From positions 14,137,080 to 14,201,079 of the forward strand of contig CM066033.1 in assembly GCA_033557465.1 (NCBI GenBank): a DNA stretch of 64,000 nt. The letters are read 5' to 3'. The DNA comes from Ichthyophis bannanicus. Taxonomy: Eukaryota; Chordata; Amphibia; Gymnophiona; Ichthyophiidae. Made by a program: the position numbers and the translations under genes. Of the stretch, positions 40,369-51,200 are shown one piece after another. Under the pieces are notes generated by a model. That model was not told where the DNA came from. It did no database searches and worked only from the letters and a program-made list of their open reading frames with translations. Position 1 is the first letter of the stretch, and each line of letters opens with the position of its first letter.

Positions 40369-41464
40369 TAGCCATCGCCATGCGACGGCAGAAGACCCGT
40401 CCCATTGGCATGATCCTACATGCGAAACAGAGCAGACCCAGCAAGGATTGTAGCTGTTCTAATGTTGCCTTCGTCCGCCCTTGGATTTCGCGTACGGCAG
40501 CTCGCAGCCTGATGATTTTATCATCTGGCAGTCGAGACCGCTGTGCTGCTACATCGAGCTCTATGCCCAAGAATGTGATGGTCCCTGTGGGTCCAGTGGT
40601 CTTTTCTTTTGCCAGGGGGATCCCAAATTGCTGGGCAATGTTTTCAAAAATGAAGAGGATCCTTTGACATCCCTCGTCCCCATTGCCTATGAACAGGAAG
40701 TCGTCCAGGTAATGTACGACGGTGTTGTGCCCCGCCATGTCTTCGACGACCCAATGTACAAATGTACTGAACAGCTCGAAGTATGCGCATGATATGGAGC
40801 ACTCCATGGGCAAACATTTGTCATAGTAATATTCCCCGTTGAGGGAGAAGCCCAGGAGTGCAAAGGAGTCGGGGTGCACCGGGAGCAGTCGGAAGGCTGA
40901 TTCGATATCAGCCTTCGCCAGTTTCGCCCGCCACCCTAATTTCCGTATGATACCCACGGCCTGATCGATCGTAGAGTACCTCACGGAACACAGGGCTGGG
41001 TCGATGTGGTCGTTGACCGAACTCCCCTCTGGGTATGACAGGTTATGGATGAGCCGGAACTTTCCTGATTCTTTCTTTGGGACAATCCCCAACGGGGACA
41101 GTATCAAGTTCGGGAGGGGTACATAAGTGAAAGGGCCAGCCACCCTCCCCAGCTCTGTTTCTTGTCGTATTTTTTGCTGTACAACCCCTGCAAATTTTTT
41201 AACTGACGTTGAGTTACGGATTGCCCGCCCCTGCGATGTGACCGAGGCTGGAATCCGGAATCCGTAAGCAAAGCCGTTCTCGATATTGAGAGCTTTGTCT
41301 TTTTGGGGGTATACCCTCAGCCAAGGCCTCATGCGGTCAAGCCTGATGGGGGTTGGGGCCAGGCCCATCGTTCCCTCTAGGCAGCATTGGCCGGAATGGC
41401 TTGTTATCCCTACCGGCTCGGCATGAGGTGGCGGGGTGGTTCCCCCCGCATCCGGAACATGCAT
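40274..41464 (-). CDS. Reverse transcriptase of YR element
   Basis: A 396-residue frame with LSPLGIVPKKESGKFRLIHN, LAKADIESAFRLLPVHP (motif A), a segment around LPMECSISCAYFELF (motif B, with Glu where Gly is usual), and VVHYLDDFLFIG (motif C, YLDD). A thumb region with FLGIELD and LLGLLCFACR follows. It overlaps gag 2 at its start and is followed by RNase H in a shifted frame. DIRS and Ngaro elements share this RT style. The Gly-to-Glu change in motif B could harm activity. Confidence 0.85.
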   Translation of the reverse strand: MHVPDAGGTTPPPHAEPVGITSHSGQCCLEGTMGLAPTPIRLDRMRPWLRVYPQKDKALNIENGFAYGFRIPASVTSQGRAIRNSTSVKKFAGVVQQKIRQETELGRVAGPFTYVPLPNLILSPLGIVPKKESGKFRLIHNLSYPEGSSVNDHIDPALCSVRYSTIDQAVGIIRKLGWRAKLAKADIESAFRLLPVHPDSFALLGFSLNGEYYYDKCLPMECSISCAYFELFSTFVHWVVEDMAGHNTVVHYLDDFLFIGNGDEGCQRILFIFENIAQQFGIPLAKEKTTGPTGTITFLGIELDVAAQRSRLPDDKIIRLRAAVREIQGRTKATLEQLQSLLGLLCFACRIMPMGRVFCRRMAMATRGVKKKTPQDSHYKRHAGRSAHVGALLAIL

Positions 41465-42125
41465 GCCTAAACTTACACGGCCGCCAAGTGCAGCTTCCTG
41501 TGTTGTATTGCCGGCATGCCTTGCGGCCGGCCGGCTGGTAATTCTGCCGCCATTGCGGCGCCTGAAAGGACTGCGAGGTCACTTCTTGCGACAATGGTCT
41601 GTTGTGGGACATCTCTTCCAGCCATAGATCAATTATCCTGTGCTGCCAGGTCATAGTTGGGTCCTCTGCCAAGCTCTGTCTGAACTTGAAATCGTAGTTG
41701 AGCCAGGCCCAACCGCCTAGACGCTTGTGCGCTTGGGTTATGGTGTCGGGGTATTTGATGAGGTATTGACTGAGTTCGGGTTCCCGTTCTAGAACGATGC
41801 TCATATATATGTGAAAGGCGGAGACCCAATTGCTGATGGATTTTGCAATCTTGGGTTTTCTATCCCATCTCCTATCTCTTTCCTTATTCTCATTGTGGTC
41901 CCCTTCCTGGTCTCTGATCAGCAAAGAGAAGATGTCGATAAATTCCCTCCGCCAGATCCGCTTCTTTATCTTTCTGGGCACCGCGCTGGCCAGAGAGCTC
42001 ACTCCACAGCGCGGGTCCCCACTCACTGCTACCCGGCTTGCCGGCGTATTCGGGACTGGCCTTGCTGTCTCCGCTACCCGGGCCTCCCCGCTCCCCGCAC
42101 GGGGTTTTCCCCGCGCTCTGACCAT
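41337..42125 (-). CDS. Gag-like zinc-knuckle protein of YR element (part 2)
   Basis: The frame has 262 residues. A central helical region (IWRREFIDIFSLLIRDQEGD, WVSAFHIYMSIVLEREPEL, WLNYDFKFRQSLAEDPTM) is followed by a Cys/His-rich C-terminus (CRQYNTGSCTWRPCKFRHAC then CSGCGGNHPATSC). This resembles a combined CCCH/CCHC nucleic-acid-binding motif known from YR-retroelement gag proteins. It overlaps both gag part 1 (51 bp) and RT (128 bp) in other frames. Confidence 0.75.
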   Translation of the reverse strand: MVRARGKPRAGSGEARVAETARPVPNTPASRVAVSGDPRCGVSSLASAVPRKIKKRIWRREFIDIFSLLIRDQEGDHNENKERDRRWDRKPKIAKSISNWVSAFHIYMSIVLEREPELSQYLIKYPDTITQAHKRLGGWAWLNYDFKFRQSLAEDPTMTWQHRIIDLWLEEMSHNRPLSQEVTSQSFQAPQWRQNYQPAGRKACRQYNTGSCTWRPCKFRHACSGCGGNHPATSCRAGRDNKPFRPMLPRGNDGPGPNPHQA

Positions 42126-42808
42126 ACCCTTGCTAGTTGTTTTTCTTTTTGGGCTTTACTCTTTTTCTTTGTGAATGTTTTTAGCATGCTCCGCATAGCG
42201 GTTGCTAAAGAAGTATCTCTGTCTGAATCAGAGTTAGATTCTTCTGACGAAGAAGACACTACTAAGGCTTCCTTCCCCCCAGTAGACTTACCGGCCGTTG
42301 CGTTGGCGCTCGGTATGTTGCTGCTGGCGGCTGTCGTGCTGCTGCTCGGCATGCTGCCGCTGGTGTCGGACAGGCTGTTGCCGTTGATGCCCGGCATACT
42401 GCTGCTGGTGCCTGGCGTGGCCCCGCTAATGCTGGCCATGCTGTCGCTCACTGTTGGTGGGTCTGCAGCTCCCAGGCCCCCTGGGCCGGCGTTTCCTGAC
42501 TCCAGGCGCTGCTTAAACGCGCTCAGTCCGTGCTGGTTCACCTGGTCATGTATGAGTCTGAAAAGTTTGTCTAGCTCCTGGCTGGAGGCCGATGCCATGG
42601 GGGCGGGTGCCTGCTGCCGCGTTGGGGCCCGTCTGCTGCTTTTCCGTGTATTCTTCTCCGACTGTCCCCTCTTGGGCCCGTCCCCCTTCTTCGCCTTTTC
42701 CTGCGTTGCCCGTTTTACAGCAACGCGTGTTGTTTTTCGTTGTGCACCTTGCCCGGACCCTTGCGTCCCGCTGTCCTTTTCACCGCTCTGCCCAACTTTC
42801 CTCGGCAT
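42074..42808 (-). CDS. Gag-like protein of YR element (part 1)
   Basis: A 244-residue frame from ATG. The N-terminus is basic, then comes a helix (SSQELDKLFRLIHDQVNQHG), a long Ser/Gly/Thr-rich low-complexity segment (about 120-170), an acidic SSSSEESNSDSD patch and a basic tail. It overlaps gag part 2 by 51 bp in another frame. The two may once have been one reading frame, since part 2 carries the zinc knuckles expected at the end of gag. Confidence 0.65.
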   Translation of the reverse strand: MPRKVGQSGEKDSGTQGSGQGAQRKTTRVAVKRATQEKAKKGDGPKRGQSEKNTRKSSRRAPTRQQAPAPMASASSQELDKLFRLIHDQVNQHGLSAFKQRLESGNAGPGGLGAADPPTVSDSMASISGATPGTSSSMPGINGNSLSDTSGSMPSSSTTAASSNIPSANATAGKSTGGKEALVVSSSSEESNSDSDRDTSLATAMRSMLKTFTKKKSKAQKEKQLARVWSERGENPVRGAGRPG

Positions 42809-44117
42809 GGTACCCTGTTGGAGAATGCTATAGAAGAAAAAGGCAATGGGAAAAAGGGGGGGGTGGTCTCATTAATCTCTTTGCGATTACCATGCAGTGA
42901 GCAGGCCCGAGCATTCCTAATGTCTCATTGCTTACCGCCCTATATACCTGCCTAGCAACCCTTCATGATAGGTTATTCATTCCCTATCTTTTTTCTCCCT
43001 TTACCTCTACTTTCTTCCTTGTACATTTCAGACAGTTAGATATATAGCCCCATCATAGCTAATATAATTAAGATTGACCACACACCGGCACATCTCATGT
43101 TTATTACAAAATGGGAACATTCATCCTGCACACAGTGAGCTGAATTGTAGTAATTAAATGCTCTCTGACCAGTAAAAAAAAAAAACAGCCTGCCTGTATG
43201 CTACCCGATCACAAGCTGGAAGCATTACACCTCTGTTCCTCTACACCCCTTTCTTTTGCTCCTTCAATTAATTTTTTTTTTTTTCTTTGCCTCTGTTCCA
43301 TTAAGTTAATACTTTCCCCTACCCTTACTCTCCGCTTTCGTTTTATTTTATTTTATTGTATATAACCTCTGTTGTCCCTGTCCCATGCCATACAGACCTC
43401 CCTTTTAGCTGGCTCACGTGCGGGCCGGACTGACGGTCTGCCCTGAGCCCCTTCCGGGTTCCCTTTGTGCTCGGAGCTCCACAGTTCCCACGTCGCGCAC
43501 ATGTAGCTCGTAGCTAATCAAGCGAGCACATGTTGGGCATGCCTGCGGTCCTCCACTTCTTCCAATGCGAGGTACCCTGCGTTTGTGTTCTCCCCGCGTG
43601 TGCCCCCTCCTCCCCCTATATGCTCCTAGGCTGCTTTGTAATAAAACGATTACCCCCATGGCCTAAAACGGAGCTGAGCAGCGTCCCCTTTCTTTTCTTT
43701 TTTTGCTTTTTTGCTTTTTGTTAATTTAGGTAAATTGCTCGCTTCGGCGACTCGCACCACAGGCCGCTGCTTCGGACGGCCGCTGCCCCGCTGACCACAG
43801 GCCGCTGCTTCGGAAGGCCGCTGCCCCGCTGATCCGGAGTGAGAGGTAAGGCGCTGTTCCGGAAGGCCGACGCTCCGCTATATGGAAAACAGGCCGCTGC
43901 TGCTCCCCGCTGTCCTGCGACGTGATGTCCGCTGCCCGATGATCAATCGCCCGCTCGTGCACCGCTGGGAGGAGGGAAAGAGGGCGAAACGCGGCGCGCC
44001 CGGCTCTTCTATAGCCGGACGCTGCGCCGCCCTCCCCCTTCCCCCGCCCCCCACCAAGGTTAACCCTTGGATTGCTGGCCCAGCGGCTGTGTCCGGTCGC
44101 GGTAATTCGCGGCCGGA
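42809..44117 (-). promoter_or_regulatory. 5' region of YR element with short GC-rich repeats
   Basis: This 1.3-kb stretch precedes gag. It contains a duplicated 38-bp GC-rich unit (43755-43831, ACCACAGGCCGCTGCTTCGG...) and a related third copy, and a pyrimidine-rich tail at 44030-44055. No gene is visible. It should contain the left terminal repeat and promoter; the split direct repeats typical of Ngaro could not be confirmed by eye. Confidence 0.5.
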
Positions 44118-45222
44118 GCTTTGCATAGACTTGATTTCATCACTACTGATGGAGCAAGAGCAATGACAGGTGAGGTTAACGGTTTCATAGCCCTCTGTAG
44201 ACAGCATGACAACTTCCCAGATTTCCTTTCTTACCACTGCATCATTCACCAGCAAGTTTTGGCAAGCAAGAGACTCAATACAAGGACTGTCATGGACATC
44301 ACTTTCAAAATTGTAAATTCAGTTCGTGGAAGATCACTTCAAAGATGGCTTTTCAATCTTACTCTTGATGAAGGGGCAGCGGAAATCATTTTGCACACAG
44401 ATGTAAGGTGGCTAAGTAGGCACAAATTTCTGCAAAGATTTTGTGATTTGCTGAATGAAATAAGAAGTTCTTTGAAGGAGAGGGGAGATGACCAAGCAGA
44501 GTTGGAAGATGAGGAGTGGTTATGTGATCTGGCTTTTCTTGCTGACTTTACAGGCGAACTAAGTGATATGAACCTTGAATTACAAGGTAAAAACAAATGC
44601 ATTGGCAAGATGATGAGTACAGTTTCATCCTACAAGAGCAAATTTGAGCTAATGATGACTGACCTTGCAAACAACACTTTTGATCATTTTCCTAATACGC
44701 AAGACCATCTGGGACAATATCCAAATTTTGTTTTTCACAGAAGTATGTGACAGGAATCTGTTCTGTTATCCAAGAATTCGAAAATAGATTCTGTGGCTTC
44801 CAAAAAATTGGAAGAGTTGTGGAGTACTTGTCATACCCATTCAAAGTAGATGTGGACATTCAAGAAACTGCAGCTGCTATCAGTAAAAATTACTCATTGA
44901 ACAAGCCATCTCTTGAAAACGAAATATTAACCCTTAAAAATGACATTTTTCTCAAGACCTGTGCTGAGCAAGAATCGTTTTGGAAACGAGTGCCTAGAGA
45001 CATATTTCCCAACTTGAGAAGATGCAGTGAAGCTGTACACTCCTGTTTCGGTTCAACTTATTTCTGTGAATCTGCGTGTTCCATCTGAAAATGACAAAGA
45101 GTACACAACGTTCCAACATGACAGATGAACATCTCCAGGATTCCCTAAGACTGGCCCTCACGCAATATTCATTCAACTTCAAAAAGCTGGTGGATGAAAT
45201 GCAGGCTCAGATGTCTCACTAA
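44118..45222 (+). pseudogene. hAT transposase, C-terminal half
   Basis: It continues the ORF cut at 31825. DFITTDGARAMTGEVNGFIA carries the second catalytic Asp region. CIIHQQVLASKRL, ILHTDVRWLSRHKFLQRF and LADFTGELSDMNLELQGKN are typical of the Zaphod/ZBED5-like family. One frameshift lies at about 44745, and more occur before the C-terminal hATC dimerisation block (LQDSLRLALTQYSFNFKKLV, stop at 45222). The protein would excise hAT elements; this copy is dead. Confidence 0.82.
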
Positions 45223-45744
45223 TGAGTAAAAGCGAAATATTAAAGATTGTGCAAGATCAGCCTGGATCAATACTCAACCTAAATTTAACACAAATTACTC
45301 AATAAAAGATAAAGAAAGTTATTACTCAATAAAACTTTATGTAAAAATGTACTTTCCATTTCCCCTCGCAGTTCTAACTGAATCTTCGTCTCTGTTTTGT
45401 TTTTGCTTAATGGCTGATCACATCCAAGTAAATGACAGAAGGTCCATTAAAAATAGGGGGGGGGGAGGAATCCTCCAACTTTATTGGATTAAAATTTAAT
45501 TTGAAACTAATTTGAAACTTAATTTTCATGGTGGTAGATCACCGGCACTTTTGGCTGGAAAAAGTAAATCACGACCTGTTCGAAGTTGGACATGCCTCCT
45601 CTATACTTAAGGGCATTTAAGTTACTTTTCTCTTTACTGGAACCTCTCTGTTGATATGCCCTAACATTCACCCTCTATGCTTAAGTTTAGAATTATTCCA
45701 CTGCACATAGCAAGGATTGTATCATAAAGGAATTCTTGGCTCAC
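45223..45744. other. Unassigned AT-rich sequence downstream of hAT ORF
   Basis: It includes a run of ten G (about 45458-45467) and no clear hAT terminal repeat. No gene is seen. Confidence 0.3.
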
Positions 45745-45852
45745 CCATCTTGGTGTCAGTATTCTCCTCTGCTCCCTCCAGCTGGTTCCTGAGATGAACC
45801 TCTTCTATTTTCAGGCTCTCTTCTGTGGGATCCGTACAGTAGCCTCTTCTGC
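45745..45852 (-). other. Candidate host exon of 108 bp
   Basis: On the minus strand a pyrimidine tract ending in TTTTTCTAACAG is followed by 108 bases and then GG/GTGAGC, a good donor. One frame through the segment is open (DPTEESLKIEEVHLRNQLEG in its middle), is rich in charged residues and predicts a helix. Length is a multiple of three, as for a skippable exon. I do not recognise the protein. The region also holds no repeat that I can name, which is unusual in this window. Chance is a real alternative. Confidence 0.25.
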
Positions 45853-46050
45853 CTGTTAGAAAAATGGAAAAGTAACTGAATTGACAGGGAAAGGTAAGAC
45901 TTCAGAAGAGCAACACTTGGATAAAAGTGGGATGATTGGAATCCTGCGAGTTCTGAAAATTAAAGTATCCTGGTGGAAAGCTTTATGAACCTTATGTAGC
46001 AATGATATGGAACCAAGGCAGGGAACACGAAGGAGAAATTTCACTTGCTG

Positions 46051-46492
46051 TTAATTTCCTTTCCTGGAATTCTGCTAGACCAGTCCAAACAAGTGGGTTA
46101 AGTCCCTCTGTCAGCAGATGTTGGAGACAGAGAAAGTGTCAGAAGCCTCAACAAACAGGCTCTGGCATAGAGAGAGGCTCCCCTAGTTGTCACCCTCAGT
46201 ATACTTATGTAAAAGCAGAGGAAGCCCCATGTCAACCAAAACACATTAAAACTCCCCAGGGGACCTGGAACGGTGAGCACCAACAAGTGCAACTATGTAC
46301 AAAGGGCGTAGGCAGGCTAAACTGACTTCTGAGCCTGAAACTGAGATCACAGCCTGTCCTTCCAGAAAGCTGTATTAAATGAATGACGACCCAAGGCTGT
46401 TGCTGAAGCATGTCCTGGACTGGTTTAGCAGGATTCCCGGAAAGGAAATTTCTTCTTCCAATTCATCCTGCTAGACCAGTCCAGACAAGTGG
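46051..46492. repeat. 3' terminal unit of DIRS-like element a
   Basis: An inverted pair of about 35 bp (46051-46085 with 46417-46451, around TTTCCTTTCC and AGACCAGTCC) encloses about 330 bp. The second arm is followed by a direct copy of the first arm's outer part (GCTAGACCAGTCCA(A/G)ACAAG at 46072 and 46470). The same architecture recurs at 57370-57907 and 59784-60358, so I read it as the terminal plus internal complementary region of DIRS-like elements. Confidence 0.75.
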
Positions 46493-47336
46493 GAAGTACC
46501 CAAGCTACATTCCCTGCTGGGTGGAAAGGAACAGCTGCTTCTACCACAATGGCCACGAAATGCGCCTCGGTCCAAGCCGCGCCACTACCGCCGGTCGAGG
46601 TGGTAGTGGCGCGCAAAAGTGGATAGAGAGGACCAGATGGCCGCACGACAAATGTCAATGGGCAAAACGTGCAAGCGTTCCGCCCTAGACGCTGCCTGAG
46701 CCTGCGTGGAATGCGCATGAAGCCCCACGAGGATGGACTTGTTATGCAGGCTGTAAGCGGATTCAATGGTGTTCTTGATCCATTGCACAATTGCAGCCTT
46801 GGACACTGCCAGGCCTTTACACGGCCCAGCAATAATACAAACAGGTGATCTGACTTCCGAAAGGAAGCTGTGACCTTAAGGTAGCGACGTAGAACTCTCC
46901 GGACACTGACTGCTTGAAAATTGTCCGGAGATTCAGAGCCTTGTTCCTTCGGAAAGGAGGGTAAGAAAATGGTCTGATTCACATGAAAGGGCGAAAGCAC
47001 CTTGGGTAAGAAGGAGGGCACGACACGAAGTGAATAAGAAAAAGGGTTCTTGACAGGAGAGCGCCTGTAGTTCCAACACACGCCTGGCTGATTTGCTAGT
47101 AACTAAGACCATCTTTAAGGAAAATTCTCCGAGAATAGCATGCTGGGGAGGCTCAAAGGGAGTCTTCATAAGACTCCGGAGCATGAGAGAAAGGTCCCAA
47201 GGGGGAACAAGTGGACAGAGTGGAGGCCTTAGTGTGCAGACCCCACACAGGAAACGACTGATGTCTGTGTGAGATGCAAGCGAACGCCCCACAATAGGGC
47301 CCCTGAGGACTGCTACTTCTACTAAGAGAGAGCTGA
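46425..47336 (-). pseudogene. DIRS tyrosine recombinase (element a), C-terminal part
   Basis: The minus strand gives VGRSLASHTDISRFL, WDLSLMLRSL, SARRVLELQALSCQEPF, then after frameshifts VLRRYLKVTASFRKSDHLFV, and in another frame RAAIWSSLSTFARHYHLD with the nucleophilic Tyr. The arrangement follows the intact copy at 60373-61470. Several frameshifts make it a pseudogene. Confidence 0.75.
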
Positions 47337-47386
47337 GAGCAAGAATAAAGAATAAAATTACTCAGCATGTAGATAGTCATGACCTA

Positions 47387-47879
47387 ATGGGAGATAGCCA
47401 ACATGGCTTTAGACAAGGAAGATCTTGTCTTACTAATCTGTTATGTTTTTTTGAAGGAGTGAATAAACAGGTGGACAAAGGTGAGTCGGTTGATATAGTG
47501 TATCTGGACTTTCAGAAAGCCTTTGACAAGGTCCCTCATCAGAGACTTTTGGCAAAACTAAAGAGTCATTGGATAGGAGGCAGTGTACTATTGTGGATCA
47601 GGAACTGGTTAAAAGACAGAAAGCAGAGGGTAGGGGTAAATGGCCAAGTTTCCCAATGGAGAAAGGTGAATAGTGGTGTACCCCAGGGATCTGTGCTGGG
47701 TCCGCTGCTTTTTGACATATTCATAAATGACCTGGAAAGTGGAATAACGAGTGAGGTTATCAAATTTGCACATGACACAAAACTATTTAAAGTTGTTAAA
47801 ACCCAAGAGGATTGTGGAAAATTGCAAGAGGATCTTGATAAATTGGAAGACTGGGCATCAAAATGGCAGATGAAATTTA
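47387..47879 (+). pseudogene. CR1 RT, N-terminal part
   Basis: The open frame (MGDSQHGFRQGRSCLTNLLC onward) covers RT motifs A and B and reaches EVIKFAHDTKLF, in which the first catalytic Asp of FADD is replaced by His. The frame is broken at 47879 by the L1 insertion and its continuation is at 53950. Confidence 0.85.
47864..47879. repeat. Left TSD of L1/Tx1 copy 2
   Basis: TGGCAGATGAAATTTA is repeated identically at 53950-53965, a 16-bp TSD within CR1 coding sequence. Confidence 0.92.
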
Positions 47880-48230
47880 TTTCAAATCATTTTTATTGGT
47901 AATATTCGGCATACAGAAACATGAAAACCAAAACATCAACAACAGCAATATATCCACTCGATACTTATACAGAAATCTAGTAATAGACAAAATATGCAGG
48001 TGATCCACCCTTCTGTCAACCCTTCCCTCCCCCCCTTCCCCCCCCTACCCCCCACCCACCCCGCAGCACGTACAGACTAACTAAGTCACGTAGGGAGACA
48101 AGCAGTAATTTATTTCCACCACAAACCACCATTCCCAGTGTGTACCCCTCCTCCACACCACCTAAAATTTATGTGTTACTCACTCTACAAAGCCCATAGG
48201 GACCCACAGAGCAATGCAGATTCCCCCGCG
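47880..48230 (-). other. 3' UTR of L1/Tx1 copy 2 with G-run tract
   Basis: On the plus strand 47996-48065 is made of C runs, so the sense strand has repeated runs of 4-8 G, parallel to copy 1 at 10529-10585. AATAAA lies near the end; the tail is only a few A. Confidence 0.75.
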
Positions 48231-51200
48231 TCAGGCGTTCAGGATCAGGGCACGCTCACCAGAGGAGAGACAGAAGATAAAGGGAGACCACAATGCCATG
48301 AAGCTATCCCAACTGTTGCCCCCTTTCTGCCGGGCAGTCATTTTTTCCATACGGAGCAGATCAAACATCGCTGATTCCCATAGCCCAACAGTAGGAGGGG
48401 AGACCTCAACCCATCTGTGTAACAAAGACTTCTTTGCAATAAGAAAGCCCCGTTCACACAAGGACCGATACGCCACCGGAAGCTCCACAGGGCCCAGCTG
48501 CCAACAATGAAAAAGGCAAGTCTCCCGATGAGCTAGGAGCGGAGCATCCAGCCACCCCGCAATCAGGCGACACACCTGGGTCCAAAAATCCTGGACCAAT
48601 GGGCACCCCCAGAATTTATGCAGAAGGGTACCCGGCTCTCGACCGCACCATCCACACAGGGCAGAGTTTTTCAACCCCACCTGATAGGCCCAAGTATCAC
48701 AGGCATATGCTCTCCACAGAAATTTGTATTGAAGTTCCTGCAGGTATATCCAATCAGGCCCCCTCACTATCCCCCCAAAAGCCAAACGTAGCAGATCCGG
48801 TGTCATGGTTTCCACCCCATCCCTTCCCCAGCGCTCACTCAAAACCCGAAGATAGAGATCTCCTCTACTGGGCCGAAGTAACTTCCTACATGCCTCCTCC
48901 CCTCTTTGGTTTTCCGCCAGCCTTCCCAAAATAAGCCTTGGGGTATCCTTTTCCATTCCTGCATGGGAGGTCATAACCCGCGTTAGTCCCTGCCAATAGT
49001 GTCTCACCTGCAAATATCCATAAAAATCATGACTAGGCAAAGTATACCGCCGCTGGAGGTTCTGGAAGCTATCCAGTGTATGGCCATCCGCCATTAGTAG
49101 GTCCCCCAAACAGACTACCTGCTGGCGCTCCCAACCACGAAACACGTTCATTCTAGAGAATCCGGGGGTAAAATTAGGATTCCCCACGAGGGGAAGCAGG
49201 GATGATCCGGTCCAGTTCCAGCCAAAACGCCGGGAGAGGGCTCTCCACGCTGCCCGCAAAGTGCCTAAGTACGTCCCCCCCTCCCCGCTCCGTAGCACCT
49301 CCGGCAACCTACTCATCTGAAGAACATATAGACGGTGGTATGGCTCCACGATCTCGTCAAGGTGCCTCACCAATGTTCCGCCTCCATCACCCTCCAAGAG
49401 GGCCTCCACATGTTTTGTAACGTACCGGAGGTTATAATTGCGCAAGGAGGGGAGCTCCAGGCCGCCTTCTTCCCGCCTGCTCATGAGGGCCTGCAAGGGA
49501 ATACGAGATCGCTTACCCCTCCACAAGAATCCTCTTAAACCAGTCTCAAAGCGCTTCCAGTCAGCAGTTGATATCCAAAGGGGTAACATGCGTAAAACAT
49601 ACAACCAACGGGGTAATTCAACCATGACATAAAGAGCAATTCGCCCTCTCAGAGACAATGGGAGACACCGCCAACCCTGGAGTGTGTGTAAACTCCGAGC
49701 CAAGCGCCCAGGGATGTTCACTTGATATAAACAGTCAGGCCTGTCCAGCAGATGGATCCCGAGATATTTAATCACTCCATTAGCCCAAACCAACGGAAAC
49801 TCCCCCTCCCACAGCGGACGCACCCCGCCCCCCACATCCAGTACCACAGATTTCGACGCATTAATTTTCAAACCTGAAAACTTGCCAAAATGCCTTATTA
49901 CTTGGAGCAGGCGATGGAGAGAGGCAGGCGCGGACGTCAGACAGATCAGCATGTCATCAGCAAAGGCACTTATTTTCATTTCCTCTCCTCCCATTCGAAT
50001 ACCCGGGATCTCTGGATCCCGCTGAATGGCCTGAAGTAAAGGTTCCAATGCGAGAACGAAGAGCAGGGGGGACAGTGGGCAACCCTGCCGCGTGCCTCTC
50101 TCTAGGATAAAGGGCTCCGAGAAGGTCCCATTAACACCTACCCTAGCCGAGGGTTGAGCATATAACGCTCTAATCCATTGCACAAAAGGCCCCCGGAGTC
50201 CAAAGCCGGGCAAGACATGCCAAAGATAACCCCAAGCTACTCTGTCAAAAGCCTTCTCGGCATCAAGACTCACCAAGAGTAGAGCCTCATCCTGGTGTAT
50301 GCAACGATCCATTCCCAATAACAATTTAGACAAGTTCCGGGAGGCCTCCCTTCCCTGCACAAAGCCCACTTGTCTTGGGTCAATAAGTTTCGGCAAGATC
50401 GGATTAAGACGGGTGGCCAATATAGATGCCAAAATTTTCATATCACAGTTAATAAGGGATATAGGCCGGTAGGAGGCCGGGTCCAAAGTGTCTTTGCCGG
50501 GCTTTGGGATGACAGTAATGTCCGCGCAACGCATGTCTCTGAGGAAAATACCGGCAGTTCGGGCATCGTCATACATCACCACCAGAGACGGTGCTAACCG
50601 CGAGGCCAGCATTTTGTAGTATTCAATACTAAACCCATCGGGTCCCGGGGCCTTATGAGATTTGCCACGTTTAATCCCCTGTAACACTTCCTGCACTGAC
50701 AGCGGCGCATTAAGAGCCTGCAAATCAGCCGCAGCAATCTGCGGTAAGGACTGCTCGGCCAAACATTCCACCCCTTCCGCATAATCTCGCTCCTCCTCAC
50801 TATAGACCTGATGAAAGAACTTTCGGAAAATTTCAGCTATACGCTTTGGCTGATGAAACAAGGCTCCGGCCTCCCCTCGCAACACAGGGATAAAACGGGC
50901 CCCCCGGGGTTCTCGGACAAGCTTGGCAAGCAACGTGCCTGACCAGTTACCATAACGGTATAGACGGTGACGGTAATACTGCATAGACATGCGCGCTCTA
51001 CTCTCCAGTAAGTCATTCAAGGCCGCCTGCGTATGTATGTATTCCTTCTGTATCTTATCATCCCTGCCTTTCCCCAACCGGCGTTGAAGGGCACGCAACT
51101 TGCGCTCCAGCACCAAGAGAGTGCAATCCAAATGCTTACGGCGTGCCAATGTATAAGATATGATGGCACCCCGCAGCACCGCCTTACTGGCTTCCCAGAA

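Larger units (their letters stand above)
31826..44117 (-). mobile_element. YR retrotransposon (Ngaro/DIRS-like) with SGNH hydrolase
   Basis: This 12.3-kb insertion sits inside the hAT ORF; about 5.45 kb of it (32771-38222) is a later LINE insertion, leaving about 6.8 kb of YR element. Order on the minus strand: 5' region (44117-42809), gag 1 and 2, RT, RNase H, tyrosine recombinase, SGNH hydrolase, 3' region (32570-31826). RT with a tyrosine recombinase and no integrase defines the YR retroelements. The extra SGNH ORF suggests a Ngaro-like subgroup. Both ends are placed only by the break in hAT similarity, give or take about 15 bp. No TSD is visible, consistent with recombinase-mediated insertion. 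Confidence 0.75.

Noticed and set aside
41811..42833. 340-residue plus-strand frame
   Set aside because: Antisense to both gag frames of the YR element; Leu/Pro-rich with no domain.
18979..45560. One giant hAT element from the CAGGGCCGG terminus at 18979 to beyond the transposase end, with the ERV and YR element inside
   Set aside because: No matching right terminus was found after 45222 and the ERV lacks a TSD, so the link between the terminus and the transposase ORF cannot be supported.
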